Assembly: GCA_964430855.1 (NCBI GenBank)
Contig: CAYSHC010000017.1
Location: forward strand, 1-61,253
Reading direction: 5' to 3'
DNA: 61,253 nt
Origin: JAEZDP01 sp964430855
GTDB taxonomy: Bacteria; Acidobacteriota; Vicinamibacteria; Vicinamibacterales; Vicinamibacteraceae
Position numbers and translations under genes: made by a program. Position 1 is the first letter of the stretch, and the number at the start of each line of letters is the position of its first letter. The notes under the pieces are model-generated. The model was not told the DNA's origin and searched no databases. It saw nothing but the letters and a program-made list of their open reading frames with translations. Positions 7,779 through 17,100 of this stretch are shown here, piece after piece.

Positions 7779-7790
7779 TTTCGTGTGTTT
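7753..7790 (+). terminator. Intrinsic terminator of the his attenuator
   Basis: GCCTCGCTGG (7753-7762) pairs with CCGGCGGGGC (7769-7778): ten pairs with two G-T wobbles and a 6-nt TTCTCT loop. TTTCGTGTGTTT (7779-7790) follows, an interrupted T-rich tract. It lies between the leader peptide and hisI. Confidence 0.75.
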
Positions 7791-7792
7791 GG

Positions 7793-7810
7793 GGTGTCCG
7801 GACGGACACC
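7793..7810 (+). repeat. Inverted repeat just before hisI
   Basis: GGTGTCC (7793-7799) and GGACACC (7804-7810) are perfect inverted arms around GGAC, 10 nt before the hisI ATG. It could be an mRNA hairpin affecting hisI translation or a DNA operator. It is not part of the attenuator helices. Confidence 0.55.
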
Positions 7811-7820
7811 GGGGACGGTC

Positions 7821-8141
7821 ATGGACTTCGACAAGTTTCACGGGCTCGTGCCTGCGGTCGTGCAGGACGACACGACCAATGAAGTGCTGATGGTGGGCTT
7901 CATGAACCAGGAGGCCCTCGACAGGACGCGCGCCACCGGGTACGTGACCTTCTTCAGCCGGACGCGCAACGCGCTGTGGACGAAGGGCGAGACGTCGGGC
8001 AACCGGCTGCAGGTGGTGTCGCTCTACACCGACTGCGACAACGACACGCTCCTCGCGCGGGTGCGGCGCCTCGGCGACGGCAACGTGTGCCACACGGGCG
8101 CCCGCTCGTGTTTCTTCACGCCACTGGAGAACGGACAGTGA
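7821..8141 (+). CDS. hisI: Phosphoribosyl-AMP cyclohydrolase
   Basis: The 106-residue enzyme opens the purine ring of phosphoribosyl-AMP (third step of histidine synthesis). It shows the family signatures TLWTKGETSGN-like (here ALWTKGETSGN), the metal-binding region YTDCDNDTLLARV, and the Zn-binding CHTGARSCFF. Length fits the monofunctional cyclohydrolase. There is no fused HisE domain and no hisE in the operon, so the pyrophosphohydrolase step must be encoded elsewhere. ATG 7821 was chosen because the GTG at 7785 would start inside the terminator tail. Its stop overlaps the hisG start by four bases. Confidence 0.95.
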   Translation: MDFDKFHGLVPAVVQDDTTNEVLMVGFMNQEALDRTRATGYVTFFSRTRNALWTKGETSGNRLQVVSLYTDCDNDTLLARVRRLGDGNVCHTGARSCFFTPLENGQ

Positions 8142-9019
8142 AGCTGCGGCTGGGTATCCCCAAGGGGTCGCTGCAGGACGCCACCGTGCAGCTTTTCGCG
8201 CGGGCCGGCTTCAACATCTACGTGAGCTCGCGCTCCTACTTCCCCGGCACCGACGACCCCGAGCTCGAGTGCATGCTGATCCGCGCGCAGGAGATGGCGC
8301 GCTACGTGGCCGACGGCGTGCTCGACGCAGGTCTCACCGGCCAGGACTGGATCGCCGAACAGCTCATCACGACCCGGACCGACGTCGTCCGGGTGCAGGA
8401 CCTCGTGTACTCGAAGCAGAGCTTCGGCCGGGTGAAGTGGGTGCTGGCCGCGCCCGAGGGGTCGCGCTTCGAGAAGGCCGAGGACTTCGAGGGGTGCACC
8501 ATCGCCACCGAGCTGGTGAAGGTGACGCAGGACTACTTCGCGCGCAAGAACGTCAACGTGACCGTGGAGTTCTCCTGGGGCGCCACCGAGGTGAAGCCGC
8601 CCGTCCTCGCCGACGGCATCGTCGAGGCCACCGAGACGGGGTCGACGCTGCGCGCCAACAGGCTGCGCATCCTCGACACCGTGATGGAGTCGAACACGCA
8701 GCTCATCGCGAACCCCGCGGCGTGGGACGACGAGTGGAAGCGCACGAAGATCGAGAACATCGCGCTGCTGCTGAGCGCCGCGATCGAGGCGCAGGGCCGC
8801 GTCGGCATCATGCTGAACGTGCGGCGCGACGCACTCGACAGCATCCTCGCCCAGCTGCCGGCGCTGCGCCGCCCGACGGTATCGCCGCTGACCGATGACG
8901 GCTGGGTGGCGCTCAACACCATCATCGAGGAGCGGACGGTCCGCGACCTCATCCCGCGGTTGAAGGCGCTCGGCGCGGAAGGCATCGTCGAGTACCCGCT
9001 CAACAAGATCGTGATGTAG
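8138..9019 (+). CDS. hisG: ATP phosphoribosyltransferase, long form
   Basis: This 293-residue enzyme joins ATP and PRPP, the committed step of the pathway. KLRLGIPKGSLQDAT at the N-terminus, AGLTGQDW, and ATELVKVTQDYF are family features, and EATETGSTLRAN is the PRPP-binding loop. The length and the C-terminal extension (from about residue 215) match the long form, which carries its own regulatory domain and needs no HisZ; no hisZ is present. Long-form enzymes are normally inhibited by histidine, which would add feedback control to the predicted attenuation. GTG 8138 overlaps the hisI stop (GTGA). Confidence 0.95.
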   Translation: MKLRLGIPKGSLQDATVQLFARAGFNIYVSSRSYFPGTDDPELECMLIRAQEMARYVADGVLDAGLTGQDWIAEQLITTRTDVVRVQDLVYSKQSFGRVKWVLAAPEGSRFEKAEDFEGCTIATELVKVTQDYFARKNVNVTVEFSWGATEVKPPVLADGIVEATETGSTLRANRLRILDTVMESNTQLIANPAAWDDEWKRTKIENIALLLSAAIEAQGRVGIMLNVRRDALDSILAQLPALRRPTVSPLTDDGWVALNTIIEERTVRDLIPRLKALGAEGIVEYPLNKIVM

Positions 9020-9022
9020 CGC

Positions 9023-10339
9023 ATGGACGACCTGATTCGCATCGTCCCGTCGGCCGACACCGCCGCCGTCGACGCGCTGGTGACGCAGCAGCCGGCGGAT
9101 CTCTCGAGCGTCGAGAAGCGCGTGCGGCGCGTGATCGCCGACGTGCGCGAGGATGGCGACCGCGCGCTCCGCGCGTGGGCGTCGCGCCTCGACGGGCTGA
9201 CAGGCCACGTCGAGGTGACGCGGCCCGAGATGGAGCGCCTGGCGGCCGAGGCGCCGCGCGACGTCCGCGCCGCCATCCGCGCCGCGGCCCGTCACATCCG
9301 CACCGTGGCGCGCGCGCAGGTGCCGCGCGGCCAGCGGACGACGGTCGCGCCGGGCGTGACCGTCGAGCAGCGCGTGACGCCGCTGGCACGCGTGGGCTGC
9401 TACGTGCCCGGCGGACGGTATCCGTTGCCGTCGTCGCTGCTGATGACGGCCGTCCCGGCGCGCGCGGCAGGCGTGCCGGAGGTGATCGCCTGCTGCCCCA
9501 CCCCTGCGCCGGCCGTCATGGCCGCCGCGATCGAGGCCGGCGTCGACAGGTTCTTCCAGGTGGGCGGGGCGCAGGCCGTCGCCGCGATGGCGTACGGCAC
9601 CGCGACCGTGCCGCGCGTGGACAAGATCGTCGGCCCGGGCAGCGCATACGTCGCGGTCGCGAAGGCGCAGGTCGCGCGCGACTGCGCCATCGACTTCTTC
9701 GCGGGTCCCAGCGAGATCGTGATCGGGGCCGTCGAGGGCGCCCCCGACTGGATCGCGGCCGACCTCATCGCGCAGGCCGAGCACGACACCGACGCGCGGG
9801 CGCTGCTGCTGACGCCACGCGCGAGGCTCGCGCGCGCCGTGGCGAAAGCCGTGACGCGCCAGATGCCCGCCGACGGGCCCGCCGCCGAGGCCCTGCGCCG
9901 CAACGGCGGCATCATCCTCACGCGTACCCTGGCCGAGGCCGCGGCGCTCGCGAACCGCATCGCCCCGGAGCACCTCGTCGTCGACTCCGAGGCCACGGCG
10001 CGGCTGATCACCGTCGCGGGCGCGGTCTTCATCGGGCCGTTCACCGCGCAGGCGGCCGGCGACTACGCCATCGGGTCGAACCACGTGCTGCCGACGAGCG
10101 GCGCCGCCCGCTTCCGCGGCGGGCTGCACGCCTCCGACTTCGTGCGGATCACCAGCGTCCAGCGGCTCACGGCCCAGGGCCTGGCGCGCGTGGGGCCGAC
10201 GGCCGTGACGCTCGCCCACGCCGAGGGCCTGACGGCCCACGCGGCCTCGGTGCAGATGCGGCTCGACGCCCTCGGCGTGCCCGGGCGACGTGCGGCCGCC
10301 GCTGCGGCGGCCGCCACCCGCCGGCGGGGACGGACGTGA
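9023..10339 (+). CDS. hisD: Histidinol dehydrogenase
   Basis: The 438-residue enzyme oxidises histidinol to histidine in two NAD-dependent steps. Recognisable blocks are GCYVPGGRYPLPSSLLM, the KIVGPGSAYVAVAK segment, FFAGPSEIVI, and the Zn/substrate region IAPEHLVVDS. Length is normal for the family. ATG 9023 lies three bases after the hisG stop, and the TGA overlaps the hisC GTG. The C-terminus ends in an Ala/Arg-rich tail (RRAAAAAAAATRRRGRT), which looks non-conserved and may only reflect the overlap with hisC. Confidence 0.95.
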   Translation: MDDLIRIVPSADTAAVDALVTQQPADLSSVEKRVRRVIADVREDGDRALRAWASRLDGLTGHVEVTRPEMERLAAEAPRDVRAAIRAAARHIRTVARAQVPRGQRTTVAPGVTVEQRVTPLARVGCYVPGGRYPLPSSLLMTAVPARAAGVPEVIACCPTPAPAVMAAAIEAGVDRFFQVGGAQAVAAMAYGTATVPRVDKIVGPGSAYVAVAKAQVARDCAIDFFAGPSEIVIGAVEGAPDWIAADLIAQAEHDTDARALLLTPRARLARAVAKAVTRQMPADGPAAEALRRNGGIILTRTLAEAAALANRIAPEHLVVDSEATARLITVAGAVFIGPFTAQAAGDYAIGSNHVLPTSGAARFRGGLHASDFVRITSVQRLTAQGLARVGPTAVTLAHAEGLTAHAASVQMRLDALGVPGRRAAAAAAAATRRRGRT

Positions 10340-11403
10340 GCACGAGCCACGAGTACGACAGGGCGGACGCGCCGGCCGACGCGCTGCGGCTGCACCTGAA
10401 CGAGCACACGGGCGGCTGTTCGCCACGCGTGCTCGAGGCCATCCGCCGCGTGAGCGCCGCCGACGTGGCGAGGTATCAGGACTACGGCCCGCTTCACGCC
10501 GACGTCGCGGCGCGGTTCGGCATCGCGGCCGATCAGCTGCTGCTTACCAATGGCCTCGACGAGGGGCTGCTCGCCGCGGCCATCGCCTGGCTCCGCGACG
10601 ATCACCGCGAGGCCATCGTCCTCGAGCCGGCGTTCGGCATGTACGCGGACGTGGTCGAGGCGGTCGGCGGCACGCTCGTGCGCGTCGCGCCGCGCCCGGA
10701 CTTCGCCCTCGACGTCGAGGCCGTGCGCGCGGCCGTGACGCCGCGCACGGGCCTGCTGTTTGCGACAAGCCCGGGCAACCCCACGGGCCTGTCGCTGTCG
10801 GCCGACGAGATCCGCGCGCTCGCAGGCCTGCTGCCGCCGCACGCGCTGCTGCTGCTCGACGAGGCGTACGCGGAGTTTGCCGAGACGTCGTGGCTCGATG
10901 ACGTCCGCGCGCGGGCCGGCGCTTCCGGCGTCGTGTTTCCGCCGTCGATCGTCGTCGGCCGGACGTTCGCGAAGGCCTACGGGCTGGCCGGCCTCCGCGC
11001 CGGGGCCCTGATGGGCGACGCGGCCACCATCAGGCGGCTGCGCCGCGTGGTGCCGCCGTACAGCCTGAACGTGTTCGTGGTAGCCGCGCTGACGGCCGCC
11101 ATGGACGACACGGCGTACACGGCCGACTACATCCGGCAGACGCGCGAGTCGAAGGCGCTGCTCTACGCCGCGTGCGATCGGCTGGGCCTCGGCTACGTCC
11201 CGAGCGACGCCAACTTCGTCCTCGTCCGGGCCGGCGACCGGCGGCAGGCCCTGCTCGACGGACTCGAGGCGCGGGGTATCTACGTCCGCGACAGGCACGG
11301 CCAGCCGGGGTGCGAGGGCTGCATCCGCATCACGACGGGACTCGTCGAGCACACGGCGCAGTGCATTGCCGCCATGGAGGAGATTCTGTGCGCAGGGGCG
11401 TAG
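10336..11403 (+). CDS. hisC: Histidinol-phosphate aminotransferase
   Basis: The 355-residue class I/II PLP enzyme converts imidazole acetol phosphate to histidinol phosphate, with Glu as amino donor. Features are ALRLHLNEHTGG near the N-terminus, LLTNGLDEGL, TSPGNPTGLSLS, the Asp/Tyr block LLLDEAYAEF, and the PLP-Lys loop GRTFAKAYGLAGLRAG. GTG 10336 overlaps the hisD stop. It lies in the his operon, so the HisC role is well supported over other class I enzymes. The hisB start lies within its last codons. Confidence 0.94.
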   Translation: MSTSHEYDRADAPADALRLHLNEHTGGCSPRVLEAIRRVSAADVARYQDYGPLHADVAARFGIAADQLLLTNGLDEGLLAAAIAWLRDDHREAIVLEPAFGMYADVVEAVGGTLVRVAPRPDFALDVEAVRAAVTPRTGLLFATSPGNPTGLSLSADEIRALAGLLPPHALLLLDEAYAEFAETSWLDDVRARAGASGVVFPPSIVVGRTFAKAYGLAGLRAGALMGDAATIRRLRRVVPPYSLNVFVVAALTAAMDDTAYTADYIRQTRESKALLYAACDRLGLGYVPSDANFVLVRAGDRRQALLDGLEARGIYVRDRHGQPGCEGCIRITTGLVEHTAQCIAAMEEILCAGA

Positions 11404-11975
11404 TGGTCCGCGAGACCCGCGAGACGCAGATCCGGATCACCCTCGGCATCGAGGGCAAGGGACGGTACGAGGTCAGCACCGGCATCAGGTTCCTCGACCA
11501 CATGCTCGAGCTGTTTGCCAAGCACGGCGGCTTCGACCTGAAGCTGAAGGCGACAGGCGATCTCGACGTGGACCAGCACCACACGGTGGAGGACGTCGGC
11601 ATCGCCCTCGGCGAGGCGTTCGCGAAGGCGCTCGGCTCGAAGGTCGGCATCAACCGCGCCGGGTACTTCCTGATGCCGATGGACGAGACGCTCGGCATCG
11701 CCGCCGTCGACCTGAGCGGCAGGCCCCACGCCGTCGTCGACCTCGGCCTGCGCGTGCGGGTGGTCGGCGACCTCCAGACGGAGCTGCTGCACGACTTCTT
11801 CGAGGGGTTCGCGCAGGGAGCGCGCGCCAACGTGCACGTCAAGGTGATGTACGGGCGTTCGAGCCACCACCGCATCGAGGCGGTGTTCAAGGCCTTCGCC
11901 AGGGCCATGCGTGTGGCGTGCGCGAAGGACCGGCAGATGCTGCGGGCGCTGCCGAGCACCAAGGGGCTGCTCTGA
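11388..11975 (+). CDS. hisB: Imidazoleglycerol-phosphate dehydratase
   Basis: The 195-residue monofunctional dehydratase forms imidazole acetol phosphate. The repeated metal-binding motifs are visible: FLDHMLELFAKHGGFDL, DVDQHHTVEDVGIALGEA, and RSSHHRIEAVFKAFARAM. No histidinol-phosphatase domain is fused, so that step needs another enzyme outside the operon. GTG 11388 was chosen because GGAGGAG ends about 5 nt upstream; a second in-frame GTG at 11403 is possible. The gene overlaps hisC by 16 bp, which suggests coupled translation. Confidence 0.95.
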   Translation: MRRGVVVRETRETQIRITLGIEGKGRYEVSTGIRFLDHMLELFAKHGGFDLKLKATGDLDVDQHHTVEDVGIALGEAFAKALGSKVGINRAGYFLMPMDETLGIAAVDLSGRPHAVVDLGLRVRVVGDLQTELLHDFFEGFAQGARANVHVKVMYGRSSHHRIEAVFKAFARAMRVACAKDRQMLRALPSTKGLL

Positions 11976-11976
11976 C

Positions 11977-12597
11977 GTGATCGCGCTCATCGACTACAAG
12001 GCGGGCAACCTGACGTCCGTGCGGAAGGCGCTGGCGGCCGTCGGCGCCGGGATCTTCACGCCGGAGTCGCCGGCGGACCTCGAGCGGGCCACGGCGACGA
12101 TCGTGCCGGGCGTCGGGCACTTCAACGCCACGGCCGCCCTGGACGAAGCCTGGCACCGCGTGCTGCGGGCCCGCGTCGAGGCGGGCATGCCCCTGCTCGG
12201 CATCTGCCTCGGCCTCCAGTTCCTGTTCGAGGGCAGCACGGAAGCGCCCGAGGTGCCGGGCCTCGGACTGCTGCCCGGGCGTTGCGTGCTGCTGGAACCC
12301 GGCGCCGATGACGCGTCGGCCTTTCCGTGCAAGGTGCCGCACGTGGGCTGGAACGCGCTCGAGCGCAACGAGAGGCCGTCCGCGCTCCTCGACGGCGTGC
12401 CCTCCGGCGCACAGGCGTACTTCACCCACTCCTACGTCGCGCCGGACAGCGAGGCGACGGTCGCCTGGACGACGCACGGCGTGCGCTTCCCGAGCGTCGT
12501 CGAGCGCGGACGCGTGTTCGGCGCGCAGTTCCACCCGGAGAAGTCCGGCGAGGTCGGCCTCCGCATGCTGCGGAACTTCGTCGCCATCGCGGGGTAG
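11977..12597 (+). CDS. hisH: Imidazole glycerol phosphate synthase, glutaminase subunit
   Basis: The 206-residue class I glutaminase supplies ammonia to HisF. The nucleophile elbow is LLGICLGLQFLFEG with the active Cys, and the His-Glu pair is in AQFHPEKSGEVGL near the C-terminus. The N-terminus IALIDYKAGNLTSVRKAL is typical. GTG 11977 follows the hisB stop by one base. The hisF gene starts 2 bp after its stop, so the two subunits of the synthase would be made together. Confidence 0.95.
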   Translation: MIALIDYKAGNLTSVRKALAAVGAGIFTPESPADLERATATIVPGVGHFNATAALDEAWHRVLRARVEAGMPLLGICLGLQFLFEGSTEAPEVPGLGLLPGRCVLLEPGADDASAFPCKVPHVGWNALERNERPSALLDGVPSGAQAYFTHSYVAPDSEATVAWTTHGVRFPSVVERGRVFGAQFHPEKSGEVGLRMLRNFVAIAG

Positions 12598-12599
12598 CC

Positions 12600-13355
12600 A
12601 TGCTGTCGAAGCGAATCATCGCGTGCCTCGACGTCAGGGACGGCCAGGTCGTCAAGGGCGTCAACTTCGAGGGCCTGCGCGCGGCGGGCGATCCCGCCGA
12701 ACTCGCCCGCCGGTACAACACCGAGGGCATCGACGAGCTGGTCATCCTCGACGTGACCGCCACGCTCGAGAAGCGCCGCACGATGGCGCGCACGGTGTCG
12801 GCCGTCGCGCGCGAGCTGTTCATCCCGCTGGCCGTGGGCGGCGGCATCGCGTCCGAAGCCGACGCCGACGCCGCCGTCGAGGCCGGCGCCGACAAGGTCA
12901 GCATCAACAGCGCCGCCGTCGCCAACCCGTCGCTCATCACGTCGCTTGCGAACCGCTATGGCAGCCAGGCGGTGGTCGTCGCCATCGACGCGTCGTGGCG
13001 GGACGATCACTTCGAGGTCTACGTGAAGAGCGGCTCGACGCCGACAGGCCACGACGCGGTGGAATGGGCCCGCGAGGCGGCGGACCGCGGCGCCGGCGAG
13101 ATCCTGCTGACGTCGATCGACAAGGACGGCACGCGCAGCGGCTTCGATTTGCCCATGACAGCAGCCGTCTCGAAAGCCGTGCCCATCCCGGTCATCGCGT
13201 CCGGCGGGGCCGGTTCGTTTGCCCACTTCGTCGACGTGTTCACCGAGGGGCGGGCGGATGCCGCGCTGGCCGCGTCGATCTTCCATTTCAGCGAGCACGC
13301 GGTCGCCGACCTCAAGGCCCACCTCGCGGCTGCCGGGATTCCGGTGAGGCGCTGA
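12600..13355 (+). CDS. hisF: Imidazole glycerol phosphate synthase, cyclase subunit
   Basis: The 251-residue TIM-barrel cyclase makes imidazole glycerol phosphate and AICAR from PRFAR and ammonia. RIIACLDVRDGQVVKGVNF carries the N-terminal catalytic Asp, and VVVAIDASW the second one. Phosphate-binding loops appear as AVGGGIAS and IASGGAGS. Length and order of motifs are normal. It lies between hisH and hisA; many organisms have hisA before hisF, so the order H-F-A is worth noting. A 26-bp gap separates it from hisA. Confidence 0.95.
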   Translation: MLSKRIIACLDVRDGQVVKGVNFEGLRAAGDPAELARRYNTEGIDELVILDVTATLEKRRTMARTVSAVARELFIPLAVGGGIASEADADAAVEAGADKVSINSAAVANPSLITSLANRYGSQAVVVAIDASWRDDHFEVYVKSGSTPTGHDAVEWAREAADRGAGEILLTSIDKDGTRSGFDLPMTAAVSKAVPIPVIASGGAGSFAHFVDVFTEGRADAALAASIFHFSEHAVADLKAHLAAAGIPVRR

Positions 13356-13381
13356 CGCCTCCGCGCTGCGTTTCAGACGAC

Positions 13382-14068
13382 ATGCTGATTCCCGCAATCG
13401 ACCTGAAGGGCGGCCAGGTCGTCCAGCTGGTGCAGGGCAAGCGCCTTGCCCTGGCCACCGACGACTGGGAAGGCTGGCTCGCGCGCTTTGCCGCGTTCCC
13501 CAAGCTCCAGCTCATCGATCTCGACGCCGCCATGGAGACCGGCGCGAACGAAGCGCTGATACGCGCGATCTGTAGCCGCCGGCCGTGTCGTGTCGGCGGC
13601 GGCATCCGCACGATCGAGCGGGCGCGGCAGGTGCTCGACCTCGGCGCGACGCACGTGATCGTGTCGTCGGCGCTGTTCCGCGACGGCGACATCGACTTCG
13701 ACTTCGCGCGCCGGCTCGCCGAGGCAGTGGGGCGCGAACACGTCATCGCCGCCGTCGACAGCTCCCAGGGGCGCGTGACGATCCGCGGGTGGCAGGAAGC
13801 CACCAACGTCACGGCCGTGGAGGCCGCCCGGGCGCTCGAGCCGTACTGCGACGAGTTCCTCTACACGCACGTCGACACGGAGGGCCTCATGCAGGGCATC
13901 CCGCTCGACGCGGTCGAGGCCGTCCGCCGGGCGACCGCCCGCCGCGTCGTGGCCGCCGGGGGCATCACGACGCAGGACGAGATCGACACGCTCGACAGGA
14001 TGGGCGTCGATGCCGTGGTCGGCATGGCGATCTATACGGGCCGCCTGAAGATCGACCCGCCCGCCTGA
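13382..14068 (+). CDS. hisA: ProFAR isomerase (HisA)
   Basis: The 228-residue TIM-barrel enzyme isomerises ProFAR to PRFAR. MLIPAIDLKGGQVVQLVQGK holds the N-terminal catalytic Asp, and AAVDSSQGRVTIRGWQE the second catalytic region. The phosphate loops are RVGGGIRT and AAGGIT. It is a little shorter than many HisA proteins (about 240 residues). A trpF-like dual role, known in actinobacterial PriA, cannot be judged from sequence alone. ATG 13382 follows hisF by 26 bp. It closes the operon; a small 6-bp hairpin (14074-14090) without a T-run follows. Confidence 0.92.
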   Translation: MLIPAIDLKGGQVVQLVQGKRLALATDDWEGWLARFAAFPKLQLIDLDAAMETGANEALIRAICSRRPCRVGGGIRTIERARQVLDLGATHVIVSSALFRDGDIDFDFARRLAEAVGREHVIAAVDSSQGRVTIRGWQEATNVTAVEAARALEPYCDEFLYTHVDTEGLMQGIPLDAVEAVRRATARRVVAAGGITTQDEIDTLDRMGVDAVVGMAIYTGRLKIDPPA

Positions 14069-14117
14069 CGCGCCCTCGCAGCAGGCGAGGTCCTGACGCG
14101 CGCGCCATGCCCTCTGC

Positions 14118-14123
14118 TACAGT
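14118..14123 (+). promoter_or_regulatory. -10 element TACAGT, leaderless configuration
   Basis: TACAGT ends 7 nt before the ATG at 14131, so transcription would begin at or next to the start codon. No clear -35 element was seen. Confidence 0.45.
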
Positions 14124-14130
14124 CTGCCGC

Positions 14131-17100
14131 ATGGTCTGGCTTCGGCACCGGCGGCAGCCGCGCCGCGCGAGTGGGCGCCTCGCGGCACTCCTCGGGCTCG
14201 CCGTCCTCGCTGCGGCATGCGGCAGCCCCGAGGCGCGCTTCGACGCCCAGCACGCCAGGGCCCACGTCGAGCGGCTCGCCGGCGCCATCGGCAGCCGTCC
14301 CGCCGGCAGCCGCGCCAACGAGCAGGCACGCGCCTACCTGATCGAGACACTGCAGCTCTACGGGTTCGACGTCCGCGTGCAGGAGGCCGACGCGCAGTGG
14401 CCGGAGGCCGGCGTCACGGCGCGCGTCGCCAACATCATCGCCATCAAACAGGGACAGCTTCCCGACGCGATAGGCCTCGTCGCGCACTACGACAGCGTGC
14501 CCATGGGACCGGGCGCCGGCGACGACGCGTTTGGCGTCGCCACGGTGCTGGAGGCTGGCCGCGTGCTCGCCGGCAGGCCGACCCCCCGCTACAGCCTGAT
14601 GGTGCTGCTCACCGATGGCGAGGAGGACGGCCTGATGGGCGCGCGCGCGCTCGTCCGCGACGCGGAGGTGCGCGCGCGGCTGCGTACCTACCTCAACGTC
14701 GAGGCCATCGGCACGCGGGGGCCCGTGCCGCTGTTCGAAACCGGCGCCGGGACCGGACCCGCGCTGCACGCCTGGGCCGAGGCGCCCCGCCCGCGCGGCG
14801 GCTCGTACATGCTGCCGGTGTACAAGGCCCTGCCCAACGACACCGACGCGACGGTACTGGGCATGCTCGGCATCCACGGCCTGAACTTCGCCGCCGTTGG
14901 TGACAGCCACGCCTACCACACCGACCGCGATCGCCCGGACCGCATCGTCTTGCGCGCCCTGACCGCGATCGGCGACAACGTGGTGTCGATCGTCGAGCGG
15001 CTCGACGAAGGCCCGCTCGAGGCACACGAGACGCCGTCGGTCTACTTCTCGGTCCTGGAGCGCCGCGGGTTCGTGCTCGGCCAGACGGCTGCGCGCGTCC
15101 TGACCATCCTCGCCGTCGTGCTCGGCCTCGTCGCGCTGGTGGTGATCGCGCGGCACCTGGTGCGCACGGCCGGCGTGGTACCGCTGGTCGTGACCCTCGC
15201 ATGGGCGACTGCCGCGACGGGCGCGGTGGCACTGACGCTGTGCGGCTCGGTCTGGCTGCTGCGCGTTGCCCGCGCGCAGCTGCACCCGTGGCACGCGTCG
15301 CCGTGGCGGCTGTTCCTTTTCATGACCGTGACGGTCGTCGCCCTGACGTGGGCGCTCCGGCGGGTGGCCGTGCTGCTCCCGGAGCGCCTCCGGCCCGTGG
15401 GCACGCCGGCCGCCGTCTGGCTCGCCGCGTTCCCCGTGTGGATCGGGCTCGCGGTGCTGCTGGGCGTCTTCGCCGAGGGCGCCGCGTACCTCGTCACCGT
15501 TCCGCTGACCGTCGCGGGCCTCCTGGTGCCGCTCGGCGCCGGCAAACCTGGCGTCGGCCGCGCGGCCTCGGCCGTCGTGGCCGCCGTCGTCTGGACCCTG
15601 CTGGCGCCTGACGCCTGGGCCTTGCTGACGTTCTCGGTCGCGGCGCTCGCACGCCTGTCGCTCGTGACGCCGGCATGGCTGTTCCCGGCGCTGTTCATGG
15701 CCTTCGGGACGCTGCTGTGGCCGCCGGTGCTGGCCGTACTCGTCAATCGCCTGACGCTGCGGCTGCGCCATGGCCTCGCCGGCAGCATCCTCGCCGTCGG
15801 TGTCGTGGTCTCTGCCGTGCTCGTGCTGGTGGCGCCGGCTTACACCGCCGAGCAGCCGCAGCGGCGGACGGCGATCCACGTGGACGATCGCGTGCGCGGC
15901 CGCACGTTCTGGCGCCTCGGCAGCAACGAGCCGGGCGTTGACGTGCGCGAGGGCCTGGGCAACGTCGAGTGGCGCCCGATCGCTGCCGCCGAAAGCGACC
16001 CGTGGCGGCCCGCGGGCGCGTTCGCGTTCGAGGCCGAGGTGCCGCCCGCCGAAACGCCGCCGCCGGCCCGTGTCACCGCGCAGGTCACGCGGCGCAGCGA
16101 CGCCGCCGACATCGAGGTCACCATCGGCGCGCACGACCTCGACCGCCTGACGGTCCGGTTCGTGACGCCAGAGGCCGTGGTGCCGACGTACACCTCGCTC
16201 CCGGGACGGACGCGCGAAGGCCGGTGGCAGGCGCGGCACGTCAACGTCCCGCGTGAGGGCCTCACCTGGCGTGCGACAGTGCCGCCGAGCCAGGGGGACG
16301 ACCTCGCGAACGTCGAGGTCTGGCTCTCGAGGCCCGACCTGCCCGGCGCGGAGCCACCGGCCAACGTGCCCGCCTGGCTGTCGCGCGAGCGGACGGCATG
16401 GGCGACGACGTCGGTCACCGTGCTGGGCGTCACGCCCGACGAGCGCGAGGTGGCCGAGGACGCGTCGCCGGGTGCCTCACGCTTTGCGCCGACGCCGCTC
16501 GGGCGCGTTCACTACCTCGACGTGGGCGCCGGGGGCGACGCGCTGGTCTTCCTGCACGGGCTTGGGGGCAACGCGAGGCAATGGCGCGACCAGGCGCCGC
16601 TGGCGACAGGCCGGCGCGCGCTGTTTGTCGACCTGCCCGGCCACGGCCTCAGCGATGTCTCGCCGGGCGCGCACACGATCGCCGGACTTGCCGACGCCGT
16701 CCACCTGACGCTGCAGTCGGCCGGCGTGACGCGCGCCGTGGTCGTCGGCCACAGCCTCGGCGCGCTGGTCGGGTGGCACGTCGCGCTGCGGGCGCCCGAT
16801 CGCGTCGTCGCCCTGGTGTCGGTGGACGGCGTGCTGCTGCCGTTTGTGAGCTCCGCGGACGAGGCGCGCAGTCTCGGCGCACACGTGGACCCGGCAGACT
16901 CGAGCCGTCTGCGCGAGGCGCTGCTCCCGCACCTGTTCACGCCGCTGTCGCCGCCGGCCGTCAGGGACGAGGCCTCCGCATCGATGGCGGCGACGGCGCC
17001 GCGCGTGATGGCGGAGCTGATGGCCGACGTGCTCGTGCCGGACGGCCCGGTCATCATGCCCGGGACGCTGCCTGTCCCCGTCCTCGCGCTCGAGGCGACC

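Noticed and set aside
14074..14090. Hairpin after hisA as operon terminator
   Set aside because: Only a 6-bp stem and no T-run follows; too weak to call a terminator.
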